Origin: JAZRUY01 sp045598845
GTDB taxonomy: Bacteria > Verrucomicrobiota > Lentisphaeria > Victivallales > Victivallaceae
Reading direction: 5' to 3'
DNA length: 7,145 bases
Assembly: GCA_045598845.1 (NCBI GenBank)
Contig: JAZRUY010000122.1
Span: forward strand, 1 to 7,145
Position 1 is the stretch's first letter; every line of letters starts with the position of its first letter. The notes beneath the pieces were generated by a model. That model was not told the origin of the DNA and ran no database searches. It saw nothing but the letters and a program-made list of their open reading frames with translations. The translations under genes were made by a program, and so were the position numbers. Positions 1 through 6,838 of the stretch are shown here, piece by piece.

Positions 1-1
1 T

Positions 2-898
2 TGCCGTCCTTATGCGGACAGAGCTCCGCGTTTCATCTGTGTTCCCCCCGGTCATCGCGGGGCAGGGCCGGCGCGCAACCGCGGTCTTGCGGTTGCACGC
101 GGCGGTCTGATCGGGTTTGCCGACAGCGATGACCTGCTGCATCCCGATATGTTTCTCCGTCTTGCGGAAGCGCGGAATAAATCCGGAGCCGATATAGTGA
201 TTTGCGCTCTCTATGCTTTCACTGATGACAATCGGCCGCTGTTTTATCCCGATTTTCATGCCGCCGCTCCAGTACGCCGGTTGTTCGGGGTTTCTGACAT
301 TTCCCTGCTGTTTTTTTGCGATGCTTCGCCTTGCACTAAATTGTTTACCCGGGACTTTCTGGAAAAGAATTCGCTCTGTTTCCCGTCCGGATTGAAATAC
401 GAGGATATCTTTTTCTGGTGTTCCGCCGTCAGATGCCGTCCGTCGTTTTATTATATTCCGGAACAGTTGTACGGCTACCGCCGCTCCCGTCCGGGGGCGG
501 TAACCGCTTCACATACGGTGCGCGGTCTGGCCGGAAGTTTTTACACTACGCTGCGTACCGCGGAATTTCTGCATCGTCAGGATATTATCGATGCTTTCGG
601 CCCCCGTTTCGCATTGCGGGCGTTCAAGGACGCCGCTTCGGCCGCCCCTGCCGGGCGCGGCGGTTTTATCCGCCGTTGCCGCGCGCTGTTCCGCCGGGCG
701 TCCCGGTTGAGCCGCTGCATCGGCGGTGGCGGGATATTGAATTTCACTGGAGTTTGCGCTTTGCGGTTGTGGAGTGTTGCTCCGCAGGTTATATTGACAG
801 TGCTGTGTGTATGTCTGTTTCCGCTCCGTTCCGAAGGTTTGGTGCTCCGGATTAAGCGTTACGGTTCAAAATGTTCAAGGTCAGGAAAAAATGCGTGA
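2..898 (+). CDS. Glycosyltransferase family 2, 5' end missing
   Basis: This frame is open from the left edge, so the true start lies outside the window; 298 residues are visible. The first ATG in frame (149) falls after the active-site motif and cannot be the real start. Near the left edge the protein reads GPARNRGLAVARGG and then FADSDDLLHPDMF; the DSDD at nt 122-133 is the metal and nucleotide-sugar binding DxD motif of GT-A fold family 2 enzymes. Further on, CTKLFTRDFLEKNSL and the YEDIFFW segment (usual site of the catalytic acid) followed by YIPEQLYGYRR match the second half of many capsule, LPS and exopolysaccharide GT2 enzymes. The missing part should be the N-terminal SVIIPVYN and DDGS region. 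The C-terminus has a hydrophobic stretch (about APQVILTVLCVCLFPL) and a basic tail, which may hold it to the membrane. The gene overlaps the next one by 8 bases, implying coupled translation. The family call is firm; donor and acceptor sugars cannot be read from the sequence. Confidence 0.9.
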   Translation, partial: CRPYADRAPRFICVPPGHRGAGPARNRGLAVARGGLIGFADSDDLLHPDMFLRLAEARNKSGADIVICALYAFTDDNRPLFYPDFHAAAPVRRLFGVSDISLLFFCDASPCTKLFTRDFLEKNSLCFPSGLKYEDIFFWCSAVRCRPSFYYIPEQLYGYRRSRPGAVTASHTVRGLAGSFYTTLRTAEFLHRQDIIDAFGPRFALRAFKDAASAAPAGRGGFIRRCRALFRRASRLSRCIGGGGILNFTGVCALRLWSVAPQVILTVLCVCLFPLRSEGLVLRIKRYGSKCSRSGKNA

Positions 899-1676
899 TA
901 ATCTGGTTTCTATCATAACTCCGGTATATAACGGCTCCGGCACTCTTCCGGAAACGGTGCGGTCGGTTTTGGCTCAAACCTATCCTGACTGGGAATTGCT
1001 GATAGTCGATGACGGTTCTTCCGATGATACCGCCGCGGTAGCCGGCGCTTTCGCGGCGGCGGATCCCCGTATCCGGGTTCTGCATCAGACTAATCAGGGG
1101 TGTACCGCCGCCCGCAATCACGGTATCCGCGAGGCTTCCGGCCGTTATTTCTGTCTTCTGGATTCCGATGATATGTGGGATCCGGTGTTTCTTGAGAGTC
1201 AGATCGCTTACCTTAAGCGCGAAAAAGTGTCGCTGGTCTGTTCCGGTTACCGCTATGTGGATCAGCGGTCGCGGGAAATCAAGTCTCCTGCGGTTCCTCC
1301 TCCGGTGCTCACTTATTCCGGGGAATTGCGCTGCTGCCACATCGGCTGCCTTACCGGAGTGTACGACAGCGCTGCCGCCGGCAGGATTTTTCTTGATGAA
1401 AAACTGCATGGGTACTGCGATGATTACGCGTTCTGGCTGGAAATATTGAAAAAGACCGGGCCGGGGCGCGGCAATCCGGCGGTGCTTGCCTCCTACCGCT
1501 GCTCGAATTCCCGGAGTATCACCGGCAATAAATTCCGCCTGCTTGTTCCGCATTTCATGTTTCACCGCCGCTACTGCGGTCTCGGGTTTATGCGCAGCGC
1601 CTTTTATACCGCGCTTTGGGCGAAGCAGGGATTGCGCCGGTTTGTATTCTGTCATCGTTCCGGAGCGCGGCGGTAA
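891..1676 (+). CDS. Glycosyltransferase family 2 (TuaG/capsule type)
   Basis: A 261-residue GT-A fold glycosyltransferase, complete for this family. I chose ATG 891 because it starts exactly before the family's N-terminal strand (SIITPVYN, residues 7-14) and has AGG/AGGA ribosome-binding bases at 878-886; an upstream in-frame ATG at 807 would add an unrelated tail deep inside the previous gene. Motifs in order: DDGSSDDT (40-47) binds the nucleotide; NQGCTAARNHGI (68-79) is the usual conserved turn; DSDD (91-94) is the metal-binding DxD; GCLTGVYD (152-159) and GYCDDYAFWLEILKK (174-188) carry the likely catalytic acid. The LASYR..SNSRS element (199-209) is also typical of TuaG-like polysaccharide enzymes. 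It should act on the cytoplasmic face of the inner membrane, adding one sugar to a lipid-linked glycan. It overlaps the upstream glycosyltransferase by 8 bases, and its TAA touches the next ATG, so all three are probably one operon. Specificity is unknown. Confidence 0.93.
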   Translation: MRDNLVSIITPVYNGSGTLPETVRSVLAQTYPDWELLIVDDGSSDDTAAVAGAFAAADPRIRVLHQTNQGCTAARNHGIREASGRYFCLLDSDDMWDPVFLESQIAYLKREKVSLVCSGYRYVDQRSREIKSPAVPPPVLTYSGELRCCHIGCLTGVYDSAAAGRIFLDEKLHGYCDDYAFWLEILKKTGPGRGNPAVLASYRCSNSRSITGNKFRLLVPHFMFHRRYCGLGFMRSAFYTALWAKQGLRRFVFCHRSGARR

Positions 1677-3149
1677 ATGACCGGCGGTATATCAGCTCTG
1701 GTTGCCGGACTTCGCCGGAATAACCGGTTTACCGTTGCGGCGCTGCTGTTCGCCGCGCTGGTGTTAAGGCTGGTATGGCTGCATTATAATCCGGTGCTGC
1801 ACCGCGATGCGGTTTTGTATTGCCGGTTGATGGAGCAGCTTCATTCCGGCGGCTGGAATTCGCTTCCTGGTTTTTGGGACGGGCTGGATTACAATGAACC
1901 GTTCTGGATACCTCCTCTCCCACTGTATCTGCTGAGTTTGCCGATGTTTTTCGGATTTACCGCCAATGTTTCCGGCATCATAATGAATATGCTCGCCGGA
2001 CTTTCGGTAGTCGCCGCGGTATATTTCATCGCGCTGGAATTATTCCGCCGCCGCGCGTATGCCGTCTTCGCCGCCTCGCTGGTGGTTGTCCATCCGGCAT
2101 TGGTCAAAATGTCCTGCTGTACTTTGCGCGACGGTGTCTATTCGGCAGCGGTGGCCTGGACGCTGTATTTTTTGCTGCGCTTTTATTCCGGTAAACGCGC
2201 CGTCGTGTCAATGGCGGCGGCCGCTTTGCTGTTGTTATCCGCGGTCATGATTCGTTTTGAGGGTTATGAAATACTTTTTCTGACCGCGGTGTGGTTTTTT
2301 TACGACTGGCTCTTTCTCCGCCGCGGCGGGGGCATCGCGCTTATTGTTGCCGTCGCCGCGGCGATGTCGGTTGCGGCCGGCGCGGCGATGCTGCTTCCGT
2401 CGGTGCGGGAGTGCGTTTTCGGACAGCAGTTGCCCCGGTTGCTGATGTATTTCCGTGATTGTCAGGAGGGCGGGGATTGGAGCGATATCCTGTTTTATAA
2501 AATCGCCGCCGGAATTTTCAGCCCGTTGTTCTTCTTCGGGCTTGCCGGACTGGTTGTCCTGATGATTTCGGAATGGAAAAAACGTCCGGTGCGTTATCTG
2601 GCGCTGGCGCTGTTGTTTATGATAGTGTGGCGTTTTTTGTACCGCATCAACAGCAGCCGTTATGCCGGTAATCTCATTGTGCCGTTCATCATGCTTGCGG
2701 TGTATGCGGTTGATTATGCCGGTTCCCGGTTGCGCGTCCGCGGTAAAAATACCGCCGCCCGGATTGTTTCAGCCGGTATGGCGGTTGCCCTGATCGCCGC
2801 CGGAGCGGCCAAAAACCTGCATTACAATCCGTATGCCGGTAATGTATTGAGAATATGCGCGCTTTTATCCCGTAACCCGGACGGCAAAGCCGTTTTAACC
2901 AACAAGGAATACGAGCGTTTTTCCTATTTGCTGAACCGGCCGGTGGTCAGGTACGATCCCTATAATCCGCGTGAATTGTCCCGCGCGTTATCTTCCGGTA
3001 ACGACATCATATTCTACTACCGCGTTTCCAACGGTATGCCGGAACGTTTGGCGCGCTTGCCTTACGGCGGCTGTTACCGCAAATGTTTTGAATCGTATGT
3101 TGACCGCCGATGCCGGGAAATGGTTATTCTGTATTCCCGAGCGGATTGA
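1677..3149 (+). CDS. GT-C membrane glycosyltransferase (ArnT/PMT-like)
   Basis: A 490-residue polytopic membrane protein with roughly 10-12 hydrophobic segments up to about residue 380 and a soluble C-terminal part (about 380-490). Family clues: the first membrane segment (about 17-36) is followed by HRDAVLYCRLMEQL (42-55), where D44 sits where GT39/GT83 enzymes (protein mannosyltransferases, ArnT) keep a catalytic or metal-binding acidic residue. The stretch HPALVKMSCCTLRDGVYSAA (139-158) and the following LYFLLRFY helix fit the conserved 'P-L-S..L.D..Y....LYLL-R' region, and AVMIRFEGYEILFL (189-202) fits the next one. Such enzymes take a sugar from a polyprenyl-phosphate donor and attach it outside the inner membrane. 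ATG 1677 follows the previous TAA directly; a GGAG at 1662-1665 lies 11 bases upstream, and coupling to the previous gene would help initiation. Its role here is probably glycan modification or assembly together with the two GT2 enzymes. Fold and superfamily are fairly sure; substrate and exact CAZy family are not. Confidence 0.8.
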   Translation: MTGGISALVAGLRRNNRFTVAALLFAALVLRLVWLHYNPVLHRDAVLYCRLMEQLHSGGWNSLPGFWDGLDYNEPFWIPPLPLYLLSLPMFFGFTANVSGIIMNMLAGLSVVAAVYFIALELFRRRAYAVFAASLVVVHPALVKMSCCTLRDGVYSAAVAWTLYFLLRFYSGKRAVVSMAAAALLLLSAVMIRFEGYEILFLTAVWFFYDWLFLRRGGGIALIVAVAAAMSVAAGAAMLLPSVRECVFGQQLPRLLMYFRDCQEGGDWSDILFYKIAAGIFSPLFFFGLAGLVVLMISEWKKRPVRYLALALLFMIVWRFLYRINSSRYAGNLIVPFIMLAVYAVDYAGSRLRVRGKNTAARIVSAGMAVALIAAGAAKNLHYNPYAGNVLRICALLSRNPDGKAVLTNKEYERFSYLLNRPVVRYDPYNPRELSRALSSGNDIIFYYRVSNGMPERLARLPYGGCYRKCFESYVDRRCREMVILYSRAD

Positions 3150-3207
3150 TTAACGTTTTGTCGCCGGTATGTTGCCCGGGGTCGGATTGCGGAACGCCGT
3201 ATTTTAC
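3150..3207. other. Convergent intergenic gap, no clear terminator
   Basis: This 58-base gap lies between two converging genes. I looked for a bidirectional terminator and found only very short pairings (CCGG/CCGG around 3163-3175 and CGG/CCG around 3191-3200) without a convincing T-run on either side. Transcripts from the two sides may therefore overlap or end by a Rho-dependent route. Confidence 0.4.
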
Positions 3208-4107
3208 TTAATCATCTGTTTCATCTGTTTCAACTATTCCGACACAGTCGTAATTCTGACTGGGAAAAAGGTTGTTTCCGTCGGCCGGGACTCCGGTTTT
3301 TTCTGATGTTTTTTCCGCCGGTTTGATCAGACAGCGTACTTTCTGCCCTCTTTGCAGTTGCAGCCGTTCAAGCGGATTGGAGAATTTCCCGCACCGTATC
3401 AGCAAATTGACGTTTTTAGGGCAGGGTAAGCCCGCTATTATGTTTTTCGCATTCAGCTTTGCGGTCAAAGTTACCGGTTCCCCGGCATTGAGTTTTTTCA
3501 GTACTGCGCTGTAAAAAAGCGGAGCCGCGGTTATTGTCCCTTCCGCTATTGTTATTCCATATTTCTCCGGCTGCGTCAAATCCGCCGCGGCGCATACTCC
3601 GCTTATCACAATATCGCCGCATACGGTCAGCCGCGGGCGGAAAGCCCCGTACCTGTCCGGATCTCCTCCGTCTATTCGCAATCTGCGTTTTTCGCCCCGT
3701 TTTAATTTTATGCTTTTTACTGTTTTTTCCGTATCTGTTTCATTTAAGTTTTTATTGAGGAATCCTGTTTCCGCCGCTGATTCCGGAGTTTCGGCGTCTT
3801 CGGGGGAACTCGCCGTGAATTCCAGATAATACTTCTGGCTCGGCGGTATAAATTCCCTCCCGTATATTTTCACCGGGACTGCGCTTTGAATCCGCAACCC
3901 GTTGTTGAAGTACATCGTTTTTACCTGTCCCTCCGCGCCGTCCGCCGTTTCCCATCCGTCCGGCCAGTCGTTCTCTTTCAGTGTCGCCGGGAATATTTCC
4001 CGGTCGAAAACATGGTATCCGCGCCGGGGCAGAGATTCATCGGTCAGAATTATTCCCGCAGTGAGCGCCGCTGAAACGGCGGCGAGTATGACCAGTGTTT
4101 TTTTCAT
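3208..4107 (-). CDS. Exported protein of unknown function
   Basis: I do not recognise this gene. The start is taken at the ATG at 4105-4107, giving 299 residues that begin MKKTLVILAAVSAALTAGII, a classic signal peptide or N-terminal anchor. A TTG at 4213-4215 would extend the frame by 36 residues, but would bury the signal and lies upstream of the likely promoter. No good Shine-Dalgarno is seen: the nearest AGGA is 18 bases away. Residues about 30-175 alternate polar and hydrophobic residues, including YYLEFTAS (93-100), suggesting beta strands. Residues about 205-293 (GEPVTLTAKL, NLLIRCGKF, LQRGQKVRCLIKP, NYDCVGIVE) faintly resemble an OB-fold of the tRNA_anti-like type; this is inference only. 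There are six cysteines (163, 172, 229, 239, 259, 288) in the mature part, possibly for disulfides. The end is acidic (ETDETDD), encoded by two exact 9-base repeats at 3212-3229. The gene converges on the glycosyltransferase operon and diverges from putP. A periplasmic or cell-surface location is likely. Confidence 0.75.
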   Translation of the reverse strand: MKKTLVILAAVSAALTAGIILTDESLPRRGYHVFDREIFPATLKENDWPDGWETADGAEGQVKTMYFNNGLRIQSAVPVKIYGREFIPPSQKYYLEFTASSPEDAETPESAAETGFLNKNLNETDTEKTVKSIKLKRGEKRRLRIDGGDPDRYGAFRPRLTVCGDIVISGVCAAADLTQPEKYGITIAEGTITAAPLFYSAVLKKLNAGEPVTLTAKLNAKNIIAGLPCPKNVNLLIRCGKFSNPLERLQLQRGQKVRCLIKPAEKTSEKTGVPADGNNLFPSQNYDCVGIVETDETDD

Positions 4108-4160
4108 AGAAATATGTCGCGTTTTTCCTGATTGACGATTATAATATGGACACCGCGTAG

Positions 4161-4189
4161 AATATAACAGGATTTCTCTTCGACCGCAA
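4161..4189 (-). promoter_or_regulatory. Likely sigma70-type promoter of the exported-protein gene
   Basis: Read on the minus strand, TTGCGG (4189-4184, three of six consensus bases) and TATATT (4166-4161, five of six) are separated by exactly 17 bases. Transcription would start near 4154, giving a 5' leader of roughly 45-50 bases before the ATG at 4107. It lies downstream of the alternative TTG at 4213-4215, supporting the MKK start. A second perfect TATAAT occurs at about 4143-4138 on the minus strand but has no matching -35. This is a pattern call only. Confidence 0.4.
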
Positions 4190-4198
4190 AAAACGCTG

Positions 4199-4239
4199 AA
4201 AATCCGGTTTTGCAAAATCCGTTAATCGTGATAGATTAA
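4199..4239. promoter_or_regulatory. Two adjacent operator-like dyads
   Basis: Two inverted repeats sit side by side in the divergent region. The first is the 10-base palindrome TTTTGCAAAA (4208-4217), flanked by CCGG on the left and TCCG on the right so that the dyad nearly extends outward; the direct repeat AAAATCCG (4199-4206 and 4214-4221) also frames it. The second is TTAATC-GTGATA-GATTAA (4222-4239), perfect over its 6-base arms. The position, close to the promoter of the exported-protein gene and overlapping a candidate promoter for putP, is where a shared repressor or activator could bind. No regulator gene is visible in the window. Confidence 0.3.
4210..4237 (+). promoter_or_regulatory. 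Weak candidate promoter for putP
   Basis: TTGCAA (4210-4215, four of six bases) and TAGATT (4232-4237, four of six) are 16 bases apart. A start near 4244 would leave a leader of about 115 bases, containing a small hairpin TTCCG-GAGAG-CGGAA (4284-4298). Both boxes lie inside the two dyads. Other start sites nearer the gene are possible; this is the best pair I found, not a firm call. Confidence 0.22.
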
Positions 4240-4359
4240 AAGGGTGTATTTTAAGGCAAGTGATTTTAACCGCGCTTACCGTATTCCGGAGAGCGGAAAA
4301 AGCGGATTGCTGAATTGTTTTTATGTTTAACTGTTAGAAATTTGGGAAAGAGGTAGTCT

Positions 4360-5880
4360 ATGAACGTCAGCTGGAATATTCAGGAACTTTCCGCGATGAT
4401 TATTTATTTCGCGGTGGTTCTGGGGGTGGGAATTTATTTTTTCGTCCGGGACAAAAAAACGGATTCCTGCGGTGAAAAGGGGTATTTTCTGGGCGGCCGG
4501 CAGATGAACGGCTGGGTGGCGGCTTTTTCCGCCGGCGCTTCCGATATGAGCGCATGGGTGCTTATGGGGCTTCCGGGCTCCATCTATCTCTACGGCATCG
4601 GCAAAATCTGGATTTCCGTCGGTTTGCTTATCGGCACCGTCTGTTCCTGGCTGTTCGTTGCTCCCCGGCTGCGCCGCTATTCTATTCTGGCCGATGATTC
4701 CATAACTGTCCCGCAGTTCCTCACCAACCGTTTCCGTACCGGCCGCAAGGAACTGCAGGTGGTTTCAGCCGTTGTCTTCATGGTGGCCTACTGCATCTAT
4801 TCCGCTTCCAGTCTGGTAGCCTGCGGCAAGCTTTTCCACACTGTGCTTGGTGTGGACCCGTCTCAGGCGATGATTGTTTCCGCCCTCGTGATCGTCTGCT
4901 ATACTTTTCTCGGCGGTTTCAATGCCGTCTGCTGGACGGATTTCTTTCAGGGCCTACTGATGCTCGGTGCTCTGATGCTCGCTCCGGTTGTCGCGGTGCT
5001 GCTGATGATCTCTCCGGATTTCATACATCCGGTCGGCGCCGTTCCTTCTGCGGATTTCTTCAATCCGCTTTCCGGCGGCGGTTTCACCTGGAGCGGTATC
5101 GCCGTTATTCTCTCCGGTCTCGGCTGGGGGCTCGGTTATTTCGGTATGCCGCACATTCTGGTTCGTTATCTATCAATCCGTTCGGAACGCGAGATGAATA
5201 AATCCCGCGTCATCGGCAGCGTCTGGACTTTGGTTATCCTGATTATGGCTTCTTTCGTCGGCATCATCGGCCGCTACTATCTCGGAGAATCCATCAATAC
5301 ATCTTCCGAACTGGTGTTCGTCAGCATCGTGCGCAGCGTTTTCCCGCTGTTTCTGGGCGGTATTCTGCTCTCCGCCGTTCTGGCCGCCGCCATGAGTACC
5401 GCCGATTCCCAGTTGCTGGCTTCCGCTTCCGCTTTTGCGTCGGATATGTATAAGCCTTTGCTGCGGCGCGGAGCTTCCGATAAAGAGATGCTCTGGATCG
5501 GGCGCGCGGTGGTGGCGCTCATCTGCGCGGTGGCCTACCTGATCGCCTCCAGTCCCAAGTGCGGAGGCATCATGGCTCTGGTCGAGTGCGCCTGGGGTGC
5601 TTTCGGCTCCGCGTTCGGTCCGGTGATTCTGCTCGCTCTTTATTGGCGGCGTCTGACTTATTCCGGCGCGGTGGCCGGTGTGGCGGTCGGATTCCTGACG
5701 GATGCCGCCTGGTATCTCTGGATGTCCCATACCGGTCTTTACGAGATCGTTCCCGGCTTCATCTGCGGTTTGATTGCCGCGGTGGCGGTGTCGTTGTGCT
5801 GCCGCAGACCGGATGATGCCGTAACCGGGTTATTTGAACGTTCGCGCCGTCCGGCGGATGAAACCGGAAAATCGGTTTGA
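4360..5880 (+). CDS. putP: Sodium/proline symporter PutP
   Basis: A 506-residue member of the solute:sodium symporter (SSS, LeuT-fold) family, matching E. coli PutP (about 502 residues) in length and motifs. Visible landmarks: GYFLGGR (41-47); SAGASDMSAWVLMGLPG (57-73), whose D62 and S64 correspond to the Na+-site region around Asp55/Ser57 of E. coli PutP; YTFLGGFNAVCWTDFFQG (181-198); GLGWGLGYFGMPHILVRY (253-270), nearly identical to PutP; AAAMSTADSQLL (342-353), whose S346/T347 match the Ser340/Thr341 Na+ ligands; and WGAFGSAFGPVILLALYW (412-429). It should import L-proline with Na+ across the inner membrane, for nutrition or osmoprotection. ATG 4360 has AAAGAGGT 6 bases upstream and an in-frame stop shortly before it. 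mscS follows after 70 bases, suggesting an osmotic role. Proline as substrate is inferred from close motif agreement; a related solute cannot be excluded. Confidence 0.93.
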   Translation: MNVSWNIQELSAMIIYFAVVLGVGIYFFVRDKKTDSCGEKGYFLGGRQMNGWVAAFSAGASDMSAWVLMGLPGSIYLYGIGKIWISVGLLIGTVCSWLFVAPRLRRYSILADDSITVPQFLTNRFRTGRKELQVVSAVVFMVAYCIYSASSLVACGKLFHTVLGVDPSQAMIVSALVIVCYTFLGGFNAVCWTDFFQGLLMLGALMLAPVVAVLLMISPDFIHPVGAVPSADFFNPLSGGGFTWSGIAVILSGLGWGLGYFGMPHILVRYLSIRSEREMNKSRVIGSVWTLVILIMASFVGIIGRYYLGESINTSSELVFVSIVRSVFPLFLGGILLSAVLAAAMSTADSQLLASASAFASDMYKPLLRRGASDKEMLWIGRAVVALICAVAYLIASSPKCGGIMALVECAWGAFGSAFGPVILLALYWRRLTYSGAVAGVAVGFLTDAAWYLWMSHTGLYEIVPGFICGLIAAVAVSLCCRRPDDAVTGLFERSRRPADETGKSV

Positions 5881-5900
5881 CCATGGAAACCGCGGTTTCC
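5861..5900. repeat. Chained inverted repeats at the putP-mscS junction
   Basis: The last codons of putP and the first intergenic bases contain four alternating complementary blocks: AAACCG (5861-5866), CGGTTT (5873-5878), AAACCG (5888-5893) and CGGTTT (5893-5898). The first two make a hairpin with a 6-base loop that includes the putP stop. The last two form part of a perfect 16-base palindrome, GGAAACCGCGGTTTCC (5885-5900). The second and third blocks could pair instead, so alternative folds exclude each other. No T-run follows directly; only a short T5 occurs about 25 bases later. Possible roles are transcript processing, 3'-end protection of putP mRNA, attenuation, or a dyad for a DNA-binding protein. 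Confidence 0.45.
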
Positions 5901-5950
5901 CGCTTTCAATTTCAATGTGTAATTTTTGAATAAACGGAGGAAATAATCTT

Positions 5951-6838
5951 ATGGAATGTACTCCCCGTGTCGTTCCGGTGGAATCAGCCGTCCGTAACTT
6001 GGCCGGTTCCGCCGGAGATCCCGGCTACTGGCATAATCTGTGGACTTCGCATCAGGCACAACTGCTGAATTTCGGCAAGGCCGCGGTGCTGGCGCTGATT
6101 GTGTTTGTTCTGGCGTTCTGCGTCTGCCGGATTATGCGCGGAATCATCGGGCGCGCTGTCCGTAAAATCGATGCCGTGGATGATTCTCTCGGCCGTCTGC
6201 TGATCCGGGTCAGCAATTACATTATCAGTTTCATCGCCGTTCTCATCATATTGGACCTGTTCGGCATCAATACCGCCGGTCTGGTTACGGTGCTGGGCGC
6301 CGCCGGTCTGGCTGTCGGTCTGTCGCTCAAAGACACTCTCGGCAATATCGCCGCCGGGATCGTGCTGATTTTCAACCGTCCCTACCGCGGCGGTGACTAT
6401 GTGGAATGCGGTTCGGTCGGCGGCACCATCTGCGAAATCGGGCTGTTCTGCACCCGGCTGGAAACTCCCGACGGTGTCTCCATTTCCGTTCCGAACAGCG
6501 CCATCCTCGCCGCTCCGATAAAAAATTATTCTTTCTGCCGTACCCGGCGCATGGATATTCAGGTCGGTATTTCCTATTCCGATTCCGTGGATGCCGCCGT
6601 CGCCGCTTTGCAGGAAATGCTCTGCGCCGATGCCCGGGTGCTGCGCGAGCCGGCGCCCCAGGTGCTGGTTGCGAATTTGGCCGAAAGTTCAGTCGTTTTG
6701 CAGTTGCGTCTTTGGACATCCAACGCCGATTTCTGGAATGTGCAGTGGGATATCCGCCGTCAGTTAAAACCGGTGCTGGAAAGCCGCGGTGTTCACATTC
6801 CGTTCCCGCAGCTTGATGTCGCGGTTACTATGAAATGA
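5951..6838 (+). CDS. mscS: Small-conductance mechanosensitive channel MscS
   Basis: A 295-residue protein, close to E. coli MscS (286). Three membrane helices are visible: about 43-62, 86-104 and the pore-lining TM3, about 109-141. TM3 reads VLGAAGLAVGLSLKDTLGNIAAGI; L120 and L124 fall on the hydrophobic gate residues Leu105/Leu109 of E. coli. The next two residues of interest differ: K127-D128 replace Gln112-Gly113, a change seen in many homologues that may alter inactivation at the helix kink. The beta domain follows (FNRPYRGGDYVECGSVGGTICEIGLF, 141-166; TPDGVSISVPNSAI, 172-185), then the alpha/beta cytoplasmic vestibule, ending RGVHIPFPQLDV (279-290) as usual. It opens under membrane tension and releases small solutes during hypo-osmotic shock, as a homoheptamer in the inner membrane. 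GGAGG at 5936-5940, 10 bases before ATG, supports the start. Position behind putP fits an osmotic module. It may be co-transcribed or may have its own promoter in the 70-base gap. Confidence 0.93.
   Translation: MECTPRVVPVESAVRNLAGSAGDPGYWHNLWTSHQAQLLNFGKAAVLALIVFVLAFCVCRIMRGIIGRAVRKIDAVDDSLGRLLIRVSNYIISFIAVLIILDLFGINTAGLVTVLGAAGLAVGLSLKDTLGNIAAGIVLIFNRPYRGGDYVECGSVGGTICEIGLFCTRLETPDGVSISVPNSAILAAPIKNYSFCRTRRMDIQVGISYSDSVDAAVAALQEMLCADARVLREPAPQVLVANLAESSVVLQLRLWTSNADFWNVQWDIRRQLKPVLESRGVHIPFPQLDVAVTMK

Noticed and set aside
807..890. Earlier in-frame ATG for the second glycosyltransferase
   Set aside because: The extra 28 residues do not belong to the GT2 fold and overlap the previous gene by a further 84 bases, while ATG 891 has a ribosome site and sits just before SIITPVYN.
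852..1655. Long antisense ORF (267 codons) opposite the second glycosyltransferase
   Set aside because: It lies almost entirely within a gene with clear GT2 motifs, its protein is rich in Arg/His/Ala with no recognisable domain, and high-GC coding DNA often leaves such antisense frames open.
4108..4215. TTG-started N-terminal extension of the exported-protein gene
   Set aside because: It would place 36 charged residues before a clean signal peptide (MKKTLVILAA...), and the start lies upstream of the best promoter, so it would not be on that transcript.
5173..5730. Antisense ORF of 185 codons inside putP
   Set aside because: The putP frame is certain from its motifs. The antisense product is a low-complexity Gly/His/Gln/Asp/Arg-rich shadow with no signal of its own.
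5951..6838. K127-D128 in place of Gln-Gly at the MscS TM3 kink as a novel channel variant
   Set aside because: An LKD or LQD sequence at this position is, to my knowledge, common among MscS homologues, so it is noted in the annotation but not unusual.
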